Position numbers and translations under genes: made by a program
Shown here: piece by piece, positions 1 through 8,981 of the stretch
Layout: each line of letters begins with the position of its first letter
How positions within the stretch are numbered: the first letter of the stretch is position 1
The notes under the pieces: generated by a model
What the model was told of the DNA's origin: nothing
What the model saw: only the letters and a program-made list of their open reading frames with translations
Databases searched by the model: none
DNA from: Allobosea sp035944375
GTDB taxonomy: Bacteria; Pseudomonadota; Alphaproteobacteria; Rhizobiales; Beijerinckiaceae
Assembly (NCBI RefSeq): GCF_035944375.1
Contig: NZ_DASZBE010000007.1
DNA length: 64,000 nucleotides
Direction: 5' to 3' (one strand)

Positions 1-457
1 CATCGACTGGGACGTCCATCACGGCAACGGCACCCAGGAGATCTTCTGGAGCGATCCGAGCGTGCTCTACGCCTCCAGCCACGAGATGCCGCTCTATCCG
101 GGCACCGGTGCCCTGTCCGAGCGGGGAGCCCATGGCACGATCGTCAACGCGCCGCTGAGCGCGGGAGACGGGTCCGACGCTTTCCGCGAGGCGATGGAGA
201 GCGTGCTGCTGCCGCGGATCGCCGCGTTCTCGCCCGATCTGATCATCATCTCCGCCGGGTTCGATGCCCATTGGCGCGATCCCCTGGCGAACCTCAACCT
301 GAAGGAGACCGACTTCGCCTGGGCGACGCAGCAACTGATGGAGATCGCGGACCGACGTTGCGGCGGGCGCATCGTCTCGGTGCTGGAGGGCGGCTACGAC
401 CTGGAGGGGTTGTCGCGGTCCGTGGCCGCGCATGTCATGGCACTGATGCGCGGGTGA
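1..457 (+). CDS. Histone deacetylase family protein (AcuC/acetylpolyamine amidohydrolase-like), C-terminal part
   Basis: The gene enters from the left edge, so its start is missing; about 151 codons remain, read in the frame beginning at base 2. The zinc-dependent deacetylase fold is shown by the motif DWDVHHGNGTQ at the very beginning (metal-binding Asp and the His-His pair), by SAGFDAHWRDPL near the middle, which carries another metal-binding Asp, and by EGGYD close to the end. Such bacterial enzymes remove acetyl groups from acetylated amines or proteins in the cytoplasm; the substrate cannot be read from this fragment. The next gene starts 243 bp downstream on the same strand with nothing recognisable between them. 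Confidence 0.9.
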   Translation, partial: IDWDVHHGNGTQEIFWSDPSVLYASSHEMPLYPGTGALSERGAHGTIVNAPLSAGDGSDAFREAMESVLLPRIAAFSPDLIIISAGFDAHWRDPLANLNLKETDFAWATQQLMEIADRRCGGRIVSVLEGGYDLEGLSRSVAAHVMALMRG

Positions 458-700
458 GGCCGCGCTGCACCGGGCCGGTGAGGGGCGTTCATCATGGGTT
501 CAGAGGTGCGTGGGCAGGAGAACCGTGCTAGTGCGAGGGCACGTTGCGGCACTCGCCCGGCCGGGGGAATAGACTGGGAAAACGGCGTCAGGCCGCGCGT
601 TTTCCAACAAGAACGAGGTGCGTGACGGCTGCATCGGACCGGGAAGGGCGCCAGGGCGCGTCGCTTCGCGAGATCGATCGGCTGCGCGCAGCGGGGCGCG

Positions 701-3700
701 ATGAACGACATGACCATGCTGCCGGGAACGGCAGACCAGGCGAACCCGACCGTCGTCGCCATGATGGCGGGCGAGAAGCGTCCCGATCTGCTGCGCGACG
801 AGGTGCTGGGTGAAATCCTGGCCGCCACCGTCGAACGCCGTGGGGGGCATCCCGCCCTCGTCGATGGCACCTGCCGGCTGAGCTATGACGAGGTCTGGGC
901 GCAAGCGGGCCGGCAGGCGCGCGGGCTCGCGCTTCAGGGTGTGGGGCCGGGCGATCTCGTCGGACTGTGGATGCCCCGCGGCATCGACCTGCTGATCGCG
1001 CAGATCGCGATCACGCGCGCAGGCGCGGCGTGGATTCCGTTCGACGCCGAGGCGCCGGTCGAGCGCATCGCGGTCTGTCTCGCCGACGCCCAGGCGAAGG
1101 GCATCGTGACCTGCGCGGCCTGGTGCGGCCGCGCCGCCGCCACCGAACGCAACGTCTGGACGCCTGAGGCGCTGGCGCAGGGCGATGACGGGCATCCGAT
1201 GCCCGCCCGGGCGGCCGGGCTGACGCGCGAACACCCGGCCTATCTGATCTACACCTCCGGCTCGACGGGAACGCCGAAGGCGATCGTCATCAGCCATCGC
1301 AACATCTGCCACTTCCTGCGCTCGGGGAACGCGCTCTACGGCATCGGCCCCGACGACGTGGTCTTCCAGGGCGCCTCGGTCGCCTTCGACCTGTCGATGG
1401 AGGAGATCTGGACGCCCTATCTCGCCGGCGCGACGCTCTTCGTCGCCTCGCCGGAGATGATGGGCGATGCCGAGAAGCTGCCGGCGATCCTGACGCAGGC
1501 CGGCGTGACCGTGATCGACACGGTGCCGACGCTGCTCGGCATCCTGCCGGCCGATGTGCCCTCGCTGAAGCTGATCCTGCTCGGCGGCGAGGCGCTGCCG
1601 CCCGCGACCGTGCAGAAATGGTCGCAGCCGGGGCGCCGCATCCTCAACACCTATGGCCCGACCGAGGCGACCGTGGTGGCGACGGCAGCCGAGGTGCGGC
1701 CCGGCGAGACGGTCACCATCGGCCGGCCGATCGCCAACTACACGGCCTATGTCGTCAACGAGGCGATGGCTCTGGTCGGCCCCGGCGAGCAGGGCGAACT
1801 CCTGATCGGCGGGCCTGGCGTGGCGCGCGGCTATCATGGCCGGCCCGAGCTCACCGCCGAGAAGTTCATCGCCAATCCGTTCGGCCAGCCCTTCGGGCCC
1901 GAGGACCCGTTGCTCTACCGCTCGGGCGACGCGGTGAGCGTCGACGAGGCCGGCAACATCGTCTTCCACGGGCGCATCGACGACCAGATCAAGATCCGCG
2001 GGTTCCGCGTCGAGCTCGGCGAGATCGAATCGAAGCTGGCCGAGGAGCCCGGCGTCAACCAGGCGGCCGTGGTGATGCGGACCGATGACGAGATCGAGCG
2101 TCTCGTCGCCTTCGTCGTCGCCGAGCCGGGCGTCGCCGTGGACGGGGCCGTGCTGCGCGCGGCGCTGCGCGACAAGCTGCCGCCCTACATGGTGCCGGCG
2201 CATTTCGAGGCTGTCGGGTCGCTGCCGCGCATGGTCTCCGGCAAGGTCGACCGGCGCATGCTGAAGGCGGCGCCGCTGACGGCGCCGAGCGCCCAGGGCG
2301 AGCAGGAGCCGCCGCGCAACGCCACCGAGGCTGCGCTGCTGGACGCCGCCAAGCGCGTGCTGGGCGCGTCGAGCCTGCCGCTGGAGGCCGACTTCTTCGT
2401 CGATCTCGGCGGCCACTCGCTCCTGGCGGCGCGCTTCATCTCGATCGTCCGCGAAACGCCTGCCTATGCCGGCATCACGCTGCAGGACGTCTATGGCGCG
2501 CGCACCCTGCGCGGCATGGCCGCGCTTCTCGACGGGCGCGGCATCGCCGAGGCGCAGGACCTCTCCTTCACCCCGCCGCCCTTCCTGCGCCGCTTCCTCT
2601 GCGGCCTGGCCCAGGCGGCGGTGCTGCCCGTCATCATCGGCCTCGCCACGACGCAGTGGCTCGGCATCTTCGTCACCTACATGCTGCTGTCGGGCGAGGA
2701 TCTGCCGCTGGTCTGGCAGATCTTCGCGCTTCTGGGCGTCTATGTCGGCATCACGATCGTCACGGGTTTCATCGCCATCGGCTTGAAGTGGCTCGTGCTG
2801 GGGCGGACGAAACCGGGCGTCTATCCGCTCTGGGGCGTCTATTATTTCCGCTGGTGGTTCGCCTCCCGCATCGCCGGCCTGGTCCATCTGAAATGGCTGC
2901 AGTCCTCGCCGGTGATGCGCGTCTACTGGCGGTTGCTCGGCGCCAAGGTCGGTCGCGACGTGATCATCTCCGATTACGAGGCGGGGGCGATCGACCTGAT
3001 CAGCATCGGAGACGGCGCCTCGCTGGGCGCCAAGACGACCTTCGCCAATGCCGAGGCGATCGGCGACAAGCTGGTCATCGGCCGGATCACCATCGGCAAG
3101 GACGTCTATGCCGGGTCCTCCGTCGTCTTCGGCCATGACTGCGTCGTCTCCGACCATGCCGAGCTGCTCGACCTGACGACCGTGCCGGTTGGTGGAGTGA
3201 TCGGCGAGGCGGAGATCTGGGACGGTTCGCCCGGGCGCAAGATCGGCATGGTCGATCTGGCGGCCCTGCCGCCGCAGGCCGAAGCGAGCCCCCGTCGGCG
3301 CGCGGGGATGACGGCCTTCTACATTCTGATGCTGATCGTGCTGCCGCCGGTCAGCCTGCTGCCGATCTTCCCGGCCTTCATGCTGTTCGACAAGATCGAC
3401 GACTGGATCTCGACCTGGTCGGAGATCAGCTATCTCTGGTATCTGCCGCTCCTGACCTGGCCCACCGCGATCGGCCTGATCACGCTGACGGTGTTCCTGA
3501 TCGCGGGCCTGCGCTGGGCGATCCTGCCGCGGGTCTCCTCGGGGTCCTACTCGATCCACTCCGCGTTCTTCGCCCGCAAATGGACGGTCGGCCTGGCGAC
3601 GGAGGTGACGCTCGAGACGCTCTCCTCGCTGTTTGCGACGATCTATATGCGGGCCTGGTACCGGATGATGGGCGCGGCGATCGGCAAGGGCTCGGAAATC

Positions 3701-4723
3701 TCGACCAATCTGTCGGGTCGCTACGACGTGACCGGCATCGGTGCCGGCAACTTCATCGCCGACGAGGTCGTCTTCGGCGACGAGGACATGCGGCGCGGCT
3801 ATATGCGCCTCGACATGACCCGCACCGGAGATCAGGTCTTCGTCGGCAACGACGCGGTCGTGCCGCCGGGCGCGCAGATCCCCGACCGCGTGCTCATCGG
3901 CATCAAGTCGAAGCCGCCCGCCAATGAGCGCATGCAGCCGGGCGACACCTGGTTCGGCTCGCCGCCGATCCAGTTGCCGAACCGGCAGAAGGTCGATCTC
4001 GGGGCGGACTGGACCTATCGGCCGTCCTGGCAGAAGCAGACGCTGCGCGGCGTCTTCGAGGCGCTTCACACCTCCTTCCCGGCCATGCTGTTCATCACCT
4101 TCGGCACGATCGCGGTCGATCTTGTCCTGCAGGAGCGGATCAACCAGCGCGACTGGCTCGGGCTCGTCCTGTCCTTCATGGCGGTCGCCGTGCTCATCGC
4201 CGTGGCACAGGCGCTGATCTGCGTCGCGATCAAATGGCTGATGATGGGCGTCTACAAGCCGCTGATGAAGCCGATGTGGTCGTGGTGGGCGATGCGGACG
4301 GAGTCCATCGCAGTCCTCTATTCAGGCCTGGGAGGAAAAGTGCTGTTCGAGTATCTGCGCGGTACGCCGTTCCTGCCCTGGTTCCTGCGGCTGTTCGGCG
4401 CCAAGTTCGGCCGGGGCGTCTGGATGGACATGACCGACATCACCGAGTTCGACTGCGTCACCGTCGGCGATTTCTGCCAGATCAACGCCCATTCGGCGCT
4501 GCAGACGCATCTCTACGAGGACCGCGTCATGAAGGTCGGCCGGGTGCATCTCGGCAAGGGCGTCTGCGTCGGGGCGGCGGCGACGGTGCTCTACGACACC
4601 CGCGTCGGGGATTTTGCCCAGATCGGCCTGCTCACCGTCATCATGAAGGGCGAGAACCTGCCGGCGCATACGCGCTGGGAGGGCGCACCGGCCGTGCCGG
4701 CGGGGGCGCCCGCGGGCCATTGA
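701..4723 (+). CDS. Pls/PosA-type non-ribosomal peptide synthetase (adenylation, carrier and membrane/beta-helix domains)
   Basis: A 1340-residue protein. Residues ~30-520 form an amino-acid adenylation domain with core motifs YTSGSTGTPKA, NTYGPTEATV, YRSGD, DDQIKIRGFRVELGEIE and SGKVDRRML. Residues ~545-615 are a carrier domain with the phosphopantetheine serine in DLGGHSLLAARF. The remaining ~700 residues alternate hydrophobic membrane segments with three soluble blocks rich in hexapeptide-like turns (~750-870, ~1000-1100, ~1240-1335), the arrangement of the Pls/PosA terminal region (TIGR02353) known from epsilon-poly-lysine synthetase, where these blocks link amino acids without a classical condensation domain. 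There is no condensation or thioesterase domain. The selectivity region reads D, L, E at approximately positions 235, 236 and 239 (GrsA numbering); this does not settle the substrate. The gene is single, followed 72 bp later by aroC. Product: inferred homo-oligopeptide or an aminoacyl-modified envelope compound. Confidence 0.85.
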   Translation: MNDMTMLPGTADQANPTVVAMMAGEKRPDLLRDEVLGEILAATVERRGGHPALVDGTCRLSYDEVWAQAGRQARGLALQGVGPGDLVGLWMPRGIDLLIAQIAITRAGAAWIPFDAEAPVERIAVCLADAQAKGIVTCAAWCGRAAATERNVWTPEALAQGDDGHPMPARAAGLTREHPAYLIYTSGSTGTPKAIVISHRNICHFLRSGNALYGIGPDDVVFQGASVAFDLSMEEIWTPYLAGATLFVASPEMMGDAEKLPAILTQAGVTVIDTVPTLLGILPADVPSLKLILLGGEALPPATVQKWSQPGRRILNTYGPTEATVVATAAEVRPGETVTIGRPIANYTAYVVNEAMALVGPGEQGELLIGGPGVARGYHGRPELTAEKFIANPFGQPFGPEDPLLYRSGDAVSVDEAGNIVFHGRIDDQIKIRGFRVELGEIESKLAEEPGVNQAAVVMRTDDEIERLVAFVVAEPGVAVDGAVLRAALRDKLPPYMVPAHFEAVGSLPRMVSGKVDRRMLKAAPLTAPSAQGEQEPPRNATEAALLDAAKRVLGASSLPLEADFFVDLGGHSLLAARFISIVRETPAYAGITLQDVYGARTLRGMAALLDGRGIAEAQDLSFTPPPFLRRFLCGLAQAAVLPVIIGLATTQWLGIFVTYMLLSGEDLPLVWQIFALLGVYVGITIVTGFIAIGLKWLVLGRTKPGVYPLWGVYYFRWWFASRIAGLVHLKWLQSSPVMRVYWRLLGAKVGRDVIISDYEAGAIDLISIGDGASLGAKTTFANAEAIGDKLVIGRITIGKDVYAGSSVVFGHDCVVSDHAELLDLTTVPVGGVIGEAEIWDGSPGRKIGMVDLAALPPQAEASPRRRAGMTAFYILMLIVLPPVSLLPIFPAFMLFDKIDDWISTWSEISYLWYLPLLTWPTAIGLITLTVFLIAGLRWAILPRVSSGSYSIHSAFFARKWTVGLATEVTLETLSSLFATIYMRAWYRMMGAAIGKGSEISTNLSGRYDVTGIGAGNFIADEVVFGDEDMRRGYMRLDMTRTGDQVFVGNDAVVPPGAQIPDRVLIGIKSKPPANERMQPGDTWFGSPPIQLPNRQKVDLGADWTYRPSWQKQTLRGVFEALHTSFPAMLFITFGTIAVDLVLQERINQRDWLGLVLSFMAVAVLIAVAQALICVAIKWLMMGVYKPLMKPMWSWWAMRTESIAVLYSGLGGKVLFEYLRGTPFLPWFLRLFGAKFGRGVWMDMTDITEFDCVTVGDFCQINAHSALQTHLYEDRVMKVGRVHLGKGVCVGAAATVLYDTRVGDFAQIGLLTVIMKGENLPAHTRWEGAPAVPAGAPAGH

Positions 4724-4795
4724 TCGGCAGCATGGCGTTTGACCGCCAGTCCTGCCCGGGACTATGAGCCTGCACGGATTTCTGTGCAGGGTTCC

Positions 4796-5914
4796 ATGTC
4801 CCACAACTCGTTCGGCCATCTCTTCCGCGTCACGACCTTCGGCGAGAGCCATGGGCCGGCCATCGGCTGCGTGGTCGATGGCTGCCCGCCGCTGATCCCG
4901 CTGAGCGAGGCCGACATCCAGGGCGATCTCGACCGGCGCCGGCCCGGCCAGTCGCGCTTCACCACGCAGCGTCAGGAGCCCGATCAGGTGCGGATCATCT
5001 CCGGCGTGTTTCCGCGCGAGAGCGACGGCGTACAGGTCACGACCGGCACCTCGATCGGGCTGATGATCGACAATGTCGACCAGCGCTCGAAGGACTATTC
5101 GGACATCAAGGACAAGTACAGGCCGGGACACGCCGATTTCACCTATGACGTGAAATACGGCATTCGTGACTATCGCGGCGGCGGTCGTTCCTCGGCCCGC
5201 GAGACGGCGATGCGGGTGGCGGCGGGCGCGATCGCGCGCCGGGTCGTGCCGGGGCTCGTCGTCCGCGGGGCGCTGGTCCAGATGGGGCCGCACACAATCG
5301 ACCGCGCAAACTGGGACTGGGAGGAGGTCGGTCGCAATCCCTTCTTCTGCCCCGATGCAAAGGCCGCGGCCTTCTTCGAGGGCTATCTTGACGGGGTGCG
5401 AAAGTCCGGCTCCTCGACCGGAGCGGTGCTCGAAATCGTGGCGGAGGGCGTCCCCGTGGGGCTGGGCGCGCCGATCTACGGCAAACTCGACGCCGAGATC
5501 GCGGCCGCGCTGATGAGCATCAATGCGGTCAAGGGCGTCGAGATCGGCGACGGTTTCGCGGCGGCGGAACTTTCCGGCGAAGAGAATGCCGACGAGATGC
5601 GCGTGGGCAATGACGGGCGGCCGCTCTTCCTGTCCAACCATGCCGGCGGCATCCTCGGCGGCATCTCGACGGGGCAGCCGATCGTGGCGCGTTTCGCGGT
5701 CAAGCCGACCTCGTCGATCCTGGCGACGCGGGCGACCGTGACGCGCAGCGGCGGCGAGGCCGAGATGTTCACCAAGGGGCGACACGACCCCTGCGTCGGT
5801 ATCCGTGCGGTGCCGGTCGGCGAGGCGATGGTCGCCTGCGTGCTGGCCGATCATTTCCTGCGGCATCGGGCGCAGGTCGGCGTGGTCGAGCCGCGCTGGC
5901 CGTTCCAGGAGTGA
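4796..5914 (+). CDS. aroC: Chorismate synthase
   Basis: A 372-residue enzyme converting 5-enolpyruvylshikimate-3-phosphate to chorismate, the last shikimate step, using reduced FMN. The N-terminus MSHNSFGHLFRVTTFGESHG and the following GCVVDGCPP and DLDRRRPGQS segments are family signatures, and RDYRGGGRSSARET lies near residue 125-140. The length is usual for the family. The ATG at 4796 was chosen because the family begins exactly at the MSHN motif; an in-frame upstream codon at 4739 would add 19 residues unlike the family. It follows the synthetase gene by 72 bp and ends before a dyad-rich intergenic element that may act as its terminator. Confidence 0.97.
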   Translation: MSHNSFGHLFRVTTFGESHGPAIGCVVDGCPPLIPLSEADIQGDLDRRRPGQSRFTTQRQEPDQVRIISGVFPRESDGVQVTTGTSIGLMIDNVDQRSKDYSDIKDKYRPGHADFTYDVKYGIRDYRGGGRSSARETAMRVAAGAIARRVVPGLVVRGALVQMGPHTIDRANWDWEEVGRNPFFCPDAKAAAFFEGYLDGVRKSGSSTGAVLEIVAEGVPVGLGAPIYGKLDAEIAAALMSINAVKGVEIGDGFAAAELSGEENADEMRVGNDGRPLFLSNHAGGILGGISTGQPIVARFAVKPTSSILATRATVTRSGGEAEMFTKGRHDPCVGIRAVPVGEAMVACVLADHFLRHRAQVGVVEPRWPFQE

Positions 5915-5922
5915 CTTGAGCC

Positions 5923-6024
5923 GTCATTCTCGGGCGGAGCGGAGCGCAAACCCGGGAATCTCCAGCCCGACGAGGCGCCGAACCAGCATCGGGTGTAAGA
6001 TGCTCGGGTCAGCCCGAGCATGAC
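5923..6024. repeat. Intergenic inverted-repeat element, GTCATT family (copy 1)
   Basis: A 102-bp element just after aroC. Its outer 13 bases (5923-5935, GTCATTCTCGGGC) are complementary to the last 13 (6012-6024, GCCCGAGCATGAC) with one mismatch. The right half also makes a perfect local 9-bp hairpin (arms 6000-6008 and 6013-6021, loop TCAG), which could help end aroC transcription although no T-run follows. Two further elements with the same GTCATT/AATGAC ends lie at 59813 and 61674. Confidence 0.7.
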
Positions 6025-6038
6025 GTGCAGAATTATGC

Positions 6039-6057
6039 ATTTCAGCCATACTGAAAT
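6039..6057. promoter_or_regulatory. Perfect dyad upstream of ribB (candidate operator)
   Basis: ATTTCAG, five bases, then CTGAAAT: a 7-bp perfect inverted repeat, A+T-rich against a GC-rich background, 51 bp before the ribB start. The ribB product carries an N-terminal helix-turn-helix, so autoregulation at this dyad is a reasonable inference; it is not shown by the sequence alone. Confidence 0.4.
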
Positions 6058-6107
6058 TGCGTAGCTGCTTCATTGCGGATGAAGGGCTGCTGCCTTAGCT
6101 TCGTGCG

Positions 6108-7385
6108 ATGAAGCTCGACGCCTGGCTCACGCAGAACAAGATCGGCCGTAGCGCCTTCGCGCGATTGGTCGGCCTGTCGCCGGCCAGCGTGACGGCCCTC
6201 TGCAACGACCAGAGCGCTTGGATTTCGCGCGAGAGCGCCGAGCGCATCGCCGCCGCGACCGGTGGCGCCGTCACCCCCAATGATTTCCTTGGCCTCGTCA
6301 GGCCGCGCGAGGCCACCATGCCCACCAACATTACTGCCACCATCGAGGCCTTCGCCCGCGGCGAGATCGTCATCGTGACCGATGACGACGATCGCGAGAA
6401 CGAGGGCGACCTGATCGTTGCCGCCTCGCTGTGCACGCCGGAGAAGATGGCCTTCATCATCCGCAACACCTGCGGCATCGTCTGCGCGCCCCTGACCGCA
6501 TCCGAAGCCCGGCGCCTGCGGCTCGACCCGATGGTGTCCTCCAACGACGCGCCGCTGGGCACGGCCTTCACCGTCACGGTCGACGTCAAACACGGGCTGA
6601 CGACGGGAATCTCGGCCGAGCAGCGCTGCAACACCGTGCGGGCGCTGGCGAACGGCAATATGGGCGCGGGCGATTTCGTGCGGCCTGGCCATGTCTTCCC
6701 GCTGATCGCCAAGGAGGGCGGGGTGCTGATGCGCTCGGGCCATACCGAGGCCGCGGTGGACCTCTGCAAACTCGCCGAGCTGCCGCCGGTCGGCGTCATC
6801 TGCGAATTGGCCAATGACGACGGCACGGTGATGAAGGGTCCTCAGATTGCGGCCTTCGCCGAAAAGCATGGTTTGAAGCAGATCACGGTGGCGGACCTCA
6901 TCGCCTATCGCCAGTCGCGCGAGAAGCTGGTCGAGCGGGTGCACTCCTTCCCGGTCAAGACGGCCTTCGGCGAGATGACCGGCCATGTCTACGTCACGCC
7001 CTTCGACGACACGCAGCACTTCGCTTTCGTTGCCGGGAAGATCGGTGACGGAGAGCGTGTTCCCGCCCGGCTTCATCGGGCCGATGTCGTGGCCGATGTG
7101 CTGGGCGGCGCGAGCGCGATCCAGTGTGCGTTGCGGCGTTTCCAGCAGGATGGGCGCGGGGTGCTGGTCTATCTCCGCGATGGCTCGGCCGGCGTGCCGA
7201 TCAAGCCCGTCGAGGAGGGGGCCGATGCGCAGCGCTCCCAGCAATGGCGCGAGGTCGGGCTGGGCGCGCAGATCCTGCGCGATCTCGGCGTGCGCTCCAT
7301 CATCAATCTCGCCTCGTCGCCGCGCTCCTTCGTCGGCCTGGGCGGCTTCGGCATCGAGATCGCCGAGACGCAGCCGCTGGTGTGA
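6108..7385 (+). CDS. ribB: 3,4-dihydroxy-2-butanone 4-phosphate synthase with N-terminal helix-turn-helix and degenerate GTP cyclohydrolase II domain
   Basis: A 425-residue protein making the four-carbon precursor of riboflavin from ribulose 5-phosphate. Residues 1-70 look like a Cro/C1-type helix-turn-helix (AFARLVGLSPASVTALCN). RibB proper starts at Met71 and shows TDDDDRENEGDLIVAA (acidic metal-binding loop), TCGIVCAPL, SSNDAPLGTAFTV and GHTEAAVDL. Residues ~276-425 resemble GTP cyclohydrolase II, but the zinc-binding cysteines normally found as CxxGD...CxC are absent (ARLHRADVVADVLGG in their place), so this part is probably not catalytic. Translation could begin at the ATG at 6108 (whole fusion) or at 6318 (RibB alone); the reading frame is unbroken and HTH-like through residue 70, so I favour 6108. 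A dyad sits 51 bp upstream. Confidence 0.9.
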   Translation: MKLDAWLTQNKIGRSAFARLVGLSPASVTALCNDQSAWISRESAERIAAATGGAVTPNDFLGLVRPREATMPTNITATIEAFARGEIVIVTDDDDRENEGDLIVAASLCTPEKMAFIIRNTCGIVCAPLTASEARRLRLDPMVSSNDAPLGTAFTVTVDVKHGLTTGISAEQRCNTVRALANGNMGAGDFVRPGHVFPLIAKEGGVLMRSGHTEAAVDLCKLAELPPVGVICELANDDGTVMKGPQIAAFAEKHGLKQITVADLIAYRQSREKLVERVHSFPVKTAFGEMTGHVYVTPFDDTQHFAFVAGKIGDGERVPARLHRADVVADVLGGASAIQCALRRFQQDGRGVLVYLRDGSAGVPIKPVEEGADAQRSQQWREVGLGAQILRDLGVRSIINLASSPRSFVGLGGFGIEIAETQPLV

Positions 7386-7386
7386 G

Positions 7387-7983
7387 TCAGATCCAGTCGG
7401 CTTGGCTGCCGGTGATGGTCAGGATCTTGCCCTGCCAGATCTCGACCATCGAGGCCTTGGCCGGCGGGACGGCACCGACGAGGGCGAGGACGGCGCGGGC
7501 GACGCCGCCATGGCTGACGATCACCGTCTCGCGGGTCAGTGCTTCCAGCACCGGCCGGATACGCTGCGCCAACATGGCGTAGCTCTCGCCGCCCGGGGGC
7601 ACGAAGCTCCATTTGTCGCGCTCGCGCAGCTGCGCCTGCTCGCGCTCGGCCTTGCGGATGTCGCGCCAGGTGTAGCCTTCCCAACTGCCGAAGGTCAGTT
7701 CCTTGAGCCGGTCGTCGGTGCGGTAGGCGCCAGCCTCCAGCCCGAGCGTGGCGCGCAGGATGTCCATCGTCTCGCGCGCCCGCTGCATCGGGGAGCCGAT
7801 GTAATCCAGCGTGGCGAAGCCGGGTGCCAGGGTCCGCAACCGCTCCGCAGCCTCGGCGGCCTGCCGGCGGCCGAGATCGTTCAGGGGGATGTCCTGGCCG
7901 CCCTGGAGACGGCCTTCGCGATTCCAGTCGGTCTCGCCGTGGCGGATGAGGATGAGCTGGTGCGGGAGCGTGATCGGGACCAT
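7387..7983 (-). CDS. Histidine phosphatase family protein (phosphoglycerate mutase-like)
   Basis: A 198-residue cytoplasmic protein of the phosphohistidine phosphatase superfamily. The catalytic motif LILIRHGETDWN lies at residues ~9-20, the second conserved arginine follows in GSPMQRARET, and the C-terminal histidine in VIVSHGG. The acidic FGSWEGYTW segment is typical of small-molecule phosphatases such as CobC/GpmB relatives; the substrate is not known. I chose the ATG at 7983; an in-frame start at 8067 would add 28 residues with no family resemblance. It is convergent with ribB (1 bp between the stop codons) and divergent from folP. Confidence 0.88.
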   Translation of the reverse strand: MVPITLPHQLILIRHGETDWNREGRLQGGQDIPLNDLGRRQAAEAAERLRTLAPGFATLDYIGSPMQRARETMDILRATLGLEAGAYRTDDRLKELTFGSWEGYTWRDIRKAEREQAQLRERDKWSFVPPGGESYAMLAQRIRPVLEALTRETVIVSHGGVARAVLALVGAVPPAKASMVEIWQGKILTITGSQADWI

Positions 7984-8135
7984 GGCGGGCTTCTGCACGT
8001 TGCCGGCCGCGAGGTCAAAGCATCCGGCGGGCGCGGGGCCATGCGTCGCAGCCATGGCCGCGGGCAAGCGTTTCGTTTGGCCTGCCGCAGCCGACGGTCT
8101 ATAGGCGGGCCTCCGCTTCCTTCGGACCCCGCTTC

Positions 8136-8981
8136 ATGCCGCCGGCCCTGACATTGCCCGATGGTCGCAGGCTCGCCCTGGATGACCGCCCCCTGCTGAT
8201 GGGGATCGTCAACATCACGCCCGATTCCTTCTCCGATGGCGGGATGCTGCAGAATACCGAGCAGGCGATCGCGCATGGCGTGAGGCTGGTGGAGGAGGGA
8301 GCCGACATCGTCGATGTCGGTGGCGAATCGACCCGGCCTGGTCATGCGCCGCTCGATGCCGCCACCGAACTCGGACGGGTCCTGCCGGTCATCGCCGGCC
8401 TGCGCGAGCGGGTCGGAACGCCGCTGTCGATCGACACCTGGAAGGCCGAGGTGGCGGAGGCGGCGCTGAAGGCCGGAGTCTCCATCGTCAACGACGTCTG
8501 GGGCGCGCAGCGCGACCCGGCCATCGCCGGCGTTGCGGCGCGTCATGGCGCACCGATCATCCTGATGCACAACCGCGAGACGACCGATCCCGGGCTCGAC
8601 ATCCTGTCCGACGTGCTGCGCTTCCTCGAACGCTCAGTCGCGATCGCGCTGGAGGCCGGCGTCCCGCGCGAGCAGATCGTGGTCGATCCCGGCATCGGGC
8701 TGTTCGGCAAGACGCCGGAGCAGTCGCTGCGGCTGATCCGCGAGCTGGCGAAGCTCGAGAGCCTCGGCTGCCCGGTCCTGCTGGGCGCCTCGCGGAAATC
8801 GGTGATCGGCGTCGTCACCGGCCAGAGTGTCCCCGCCGAGCGTGTCGCCGGCAGCGTCGCCGCCCATCTCTATGGGGCGACGCACGGAGCGGCCATCATC
8901 CGCGCCCATGACATCGCTCCTCATGTGCAGGCGTTCAAAGTCTGGGCCGCCCTGTCACAGTCTTCGGAGCCAAGTGCGTGA
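8136..8981 (+). CDS. folP: Dihydropteroate synthase
   Basis: A 281-residue enzyme that joins p-aminobenzoate to dihydropterin pyrophosphate in folate synthesis, the sulfonamide target. Signatures: LLMGIVNITPDSFSDGG (residues ~20-36), DIVDVGGESTRPGH (pterin site), SIDTWKAEVAEAAL, and GASRKSVIG near the C-terminus. Normal family length. It begins a folP-folB-folK operon; its stop overlaps the folB GTG start by 4 bp. Confidence 0.97.
   Translation: MPPALTLPDGRRLALDDRPLLMGIVNITPDSFSDGGMLQNTEQAIAHGVRLVEEGADIVDVGGESTRPGHAPLDAATELGRVLPVIAGLRERVGTPLSIDTWKAEVAEAALKAGVSIVNDVWGAQRDPAIAGVAARHGAPIILMHNRETTDPGLDILSDVLRFLERSVAIALEAGVPREQIVVDPGIGLFGKTPEQSLRLIRELAKLESLGCPVLLGASRKSVIGVVTGQSVPAERVAGSVAAHLYGATHGAAIIRAHDIAPHVQAFKVWAALSQSSEPSA

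Noticed and set aside
500..4069. 1189-codon open frame on the minus strand opposite the synthetase gene
   Set aside because: Its product is dominated by Arg, Asp, His, Gly and Gln as expected from the antisense of GC-rich codons; no motif, while the plus-strand frame has a full set of synthetase motifs.
6985..8151. 388-codon plus-strand frame across the ribB end and the histidine-phosphatase gene
   Set aside because: Overlaps two real genes in other frames and shows only low-complexity Ser/Arg and later Gly/Ala sequence.
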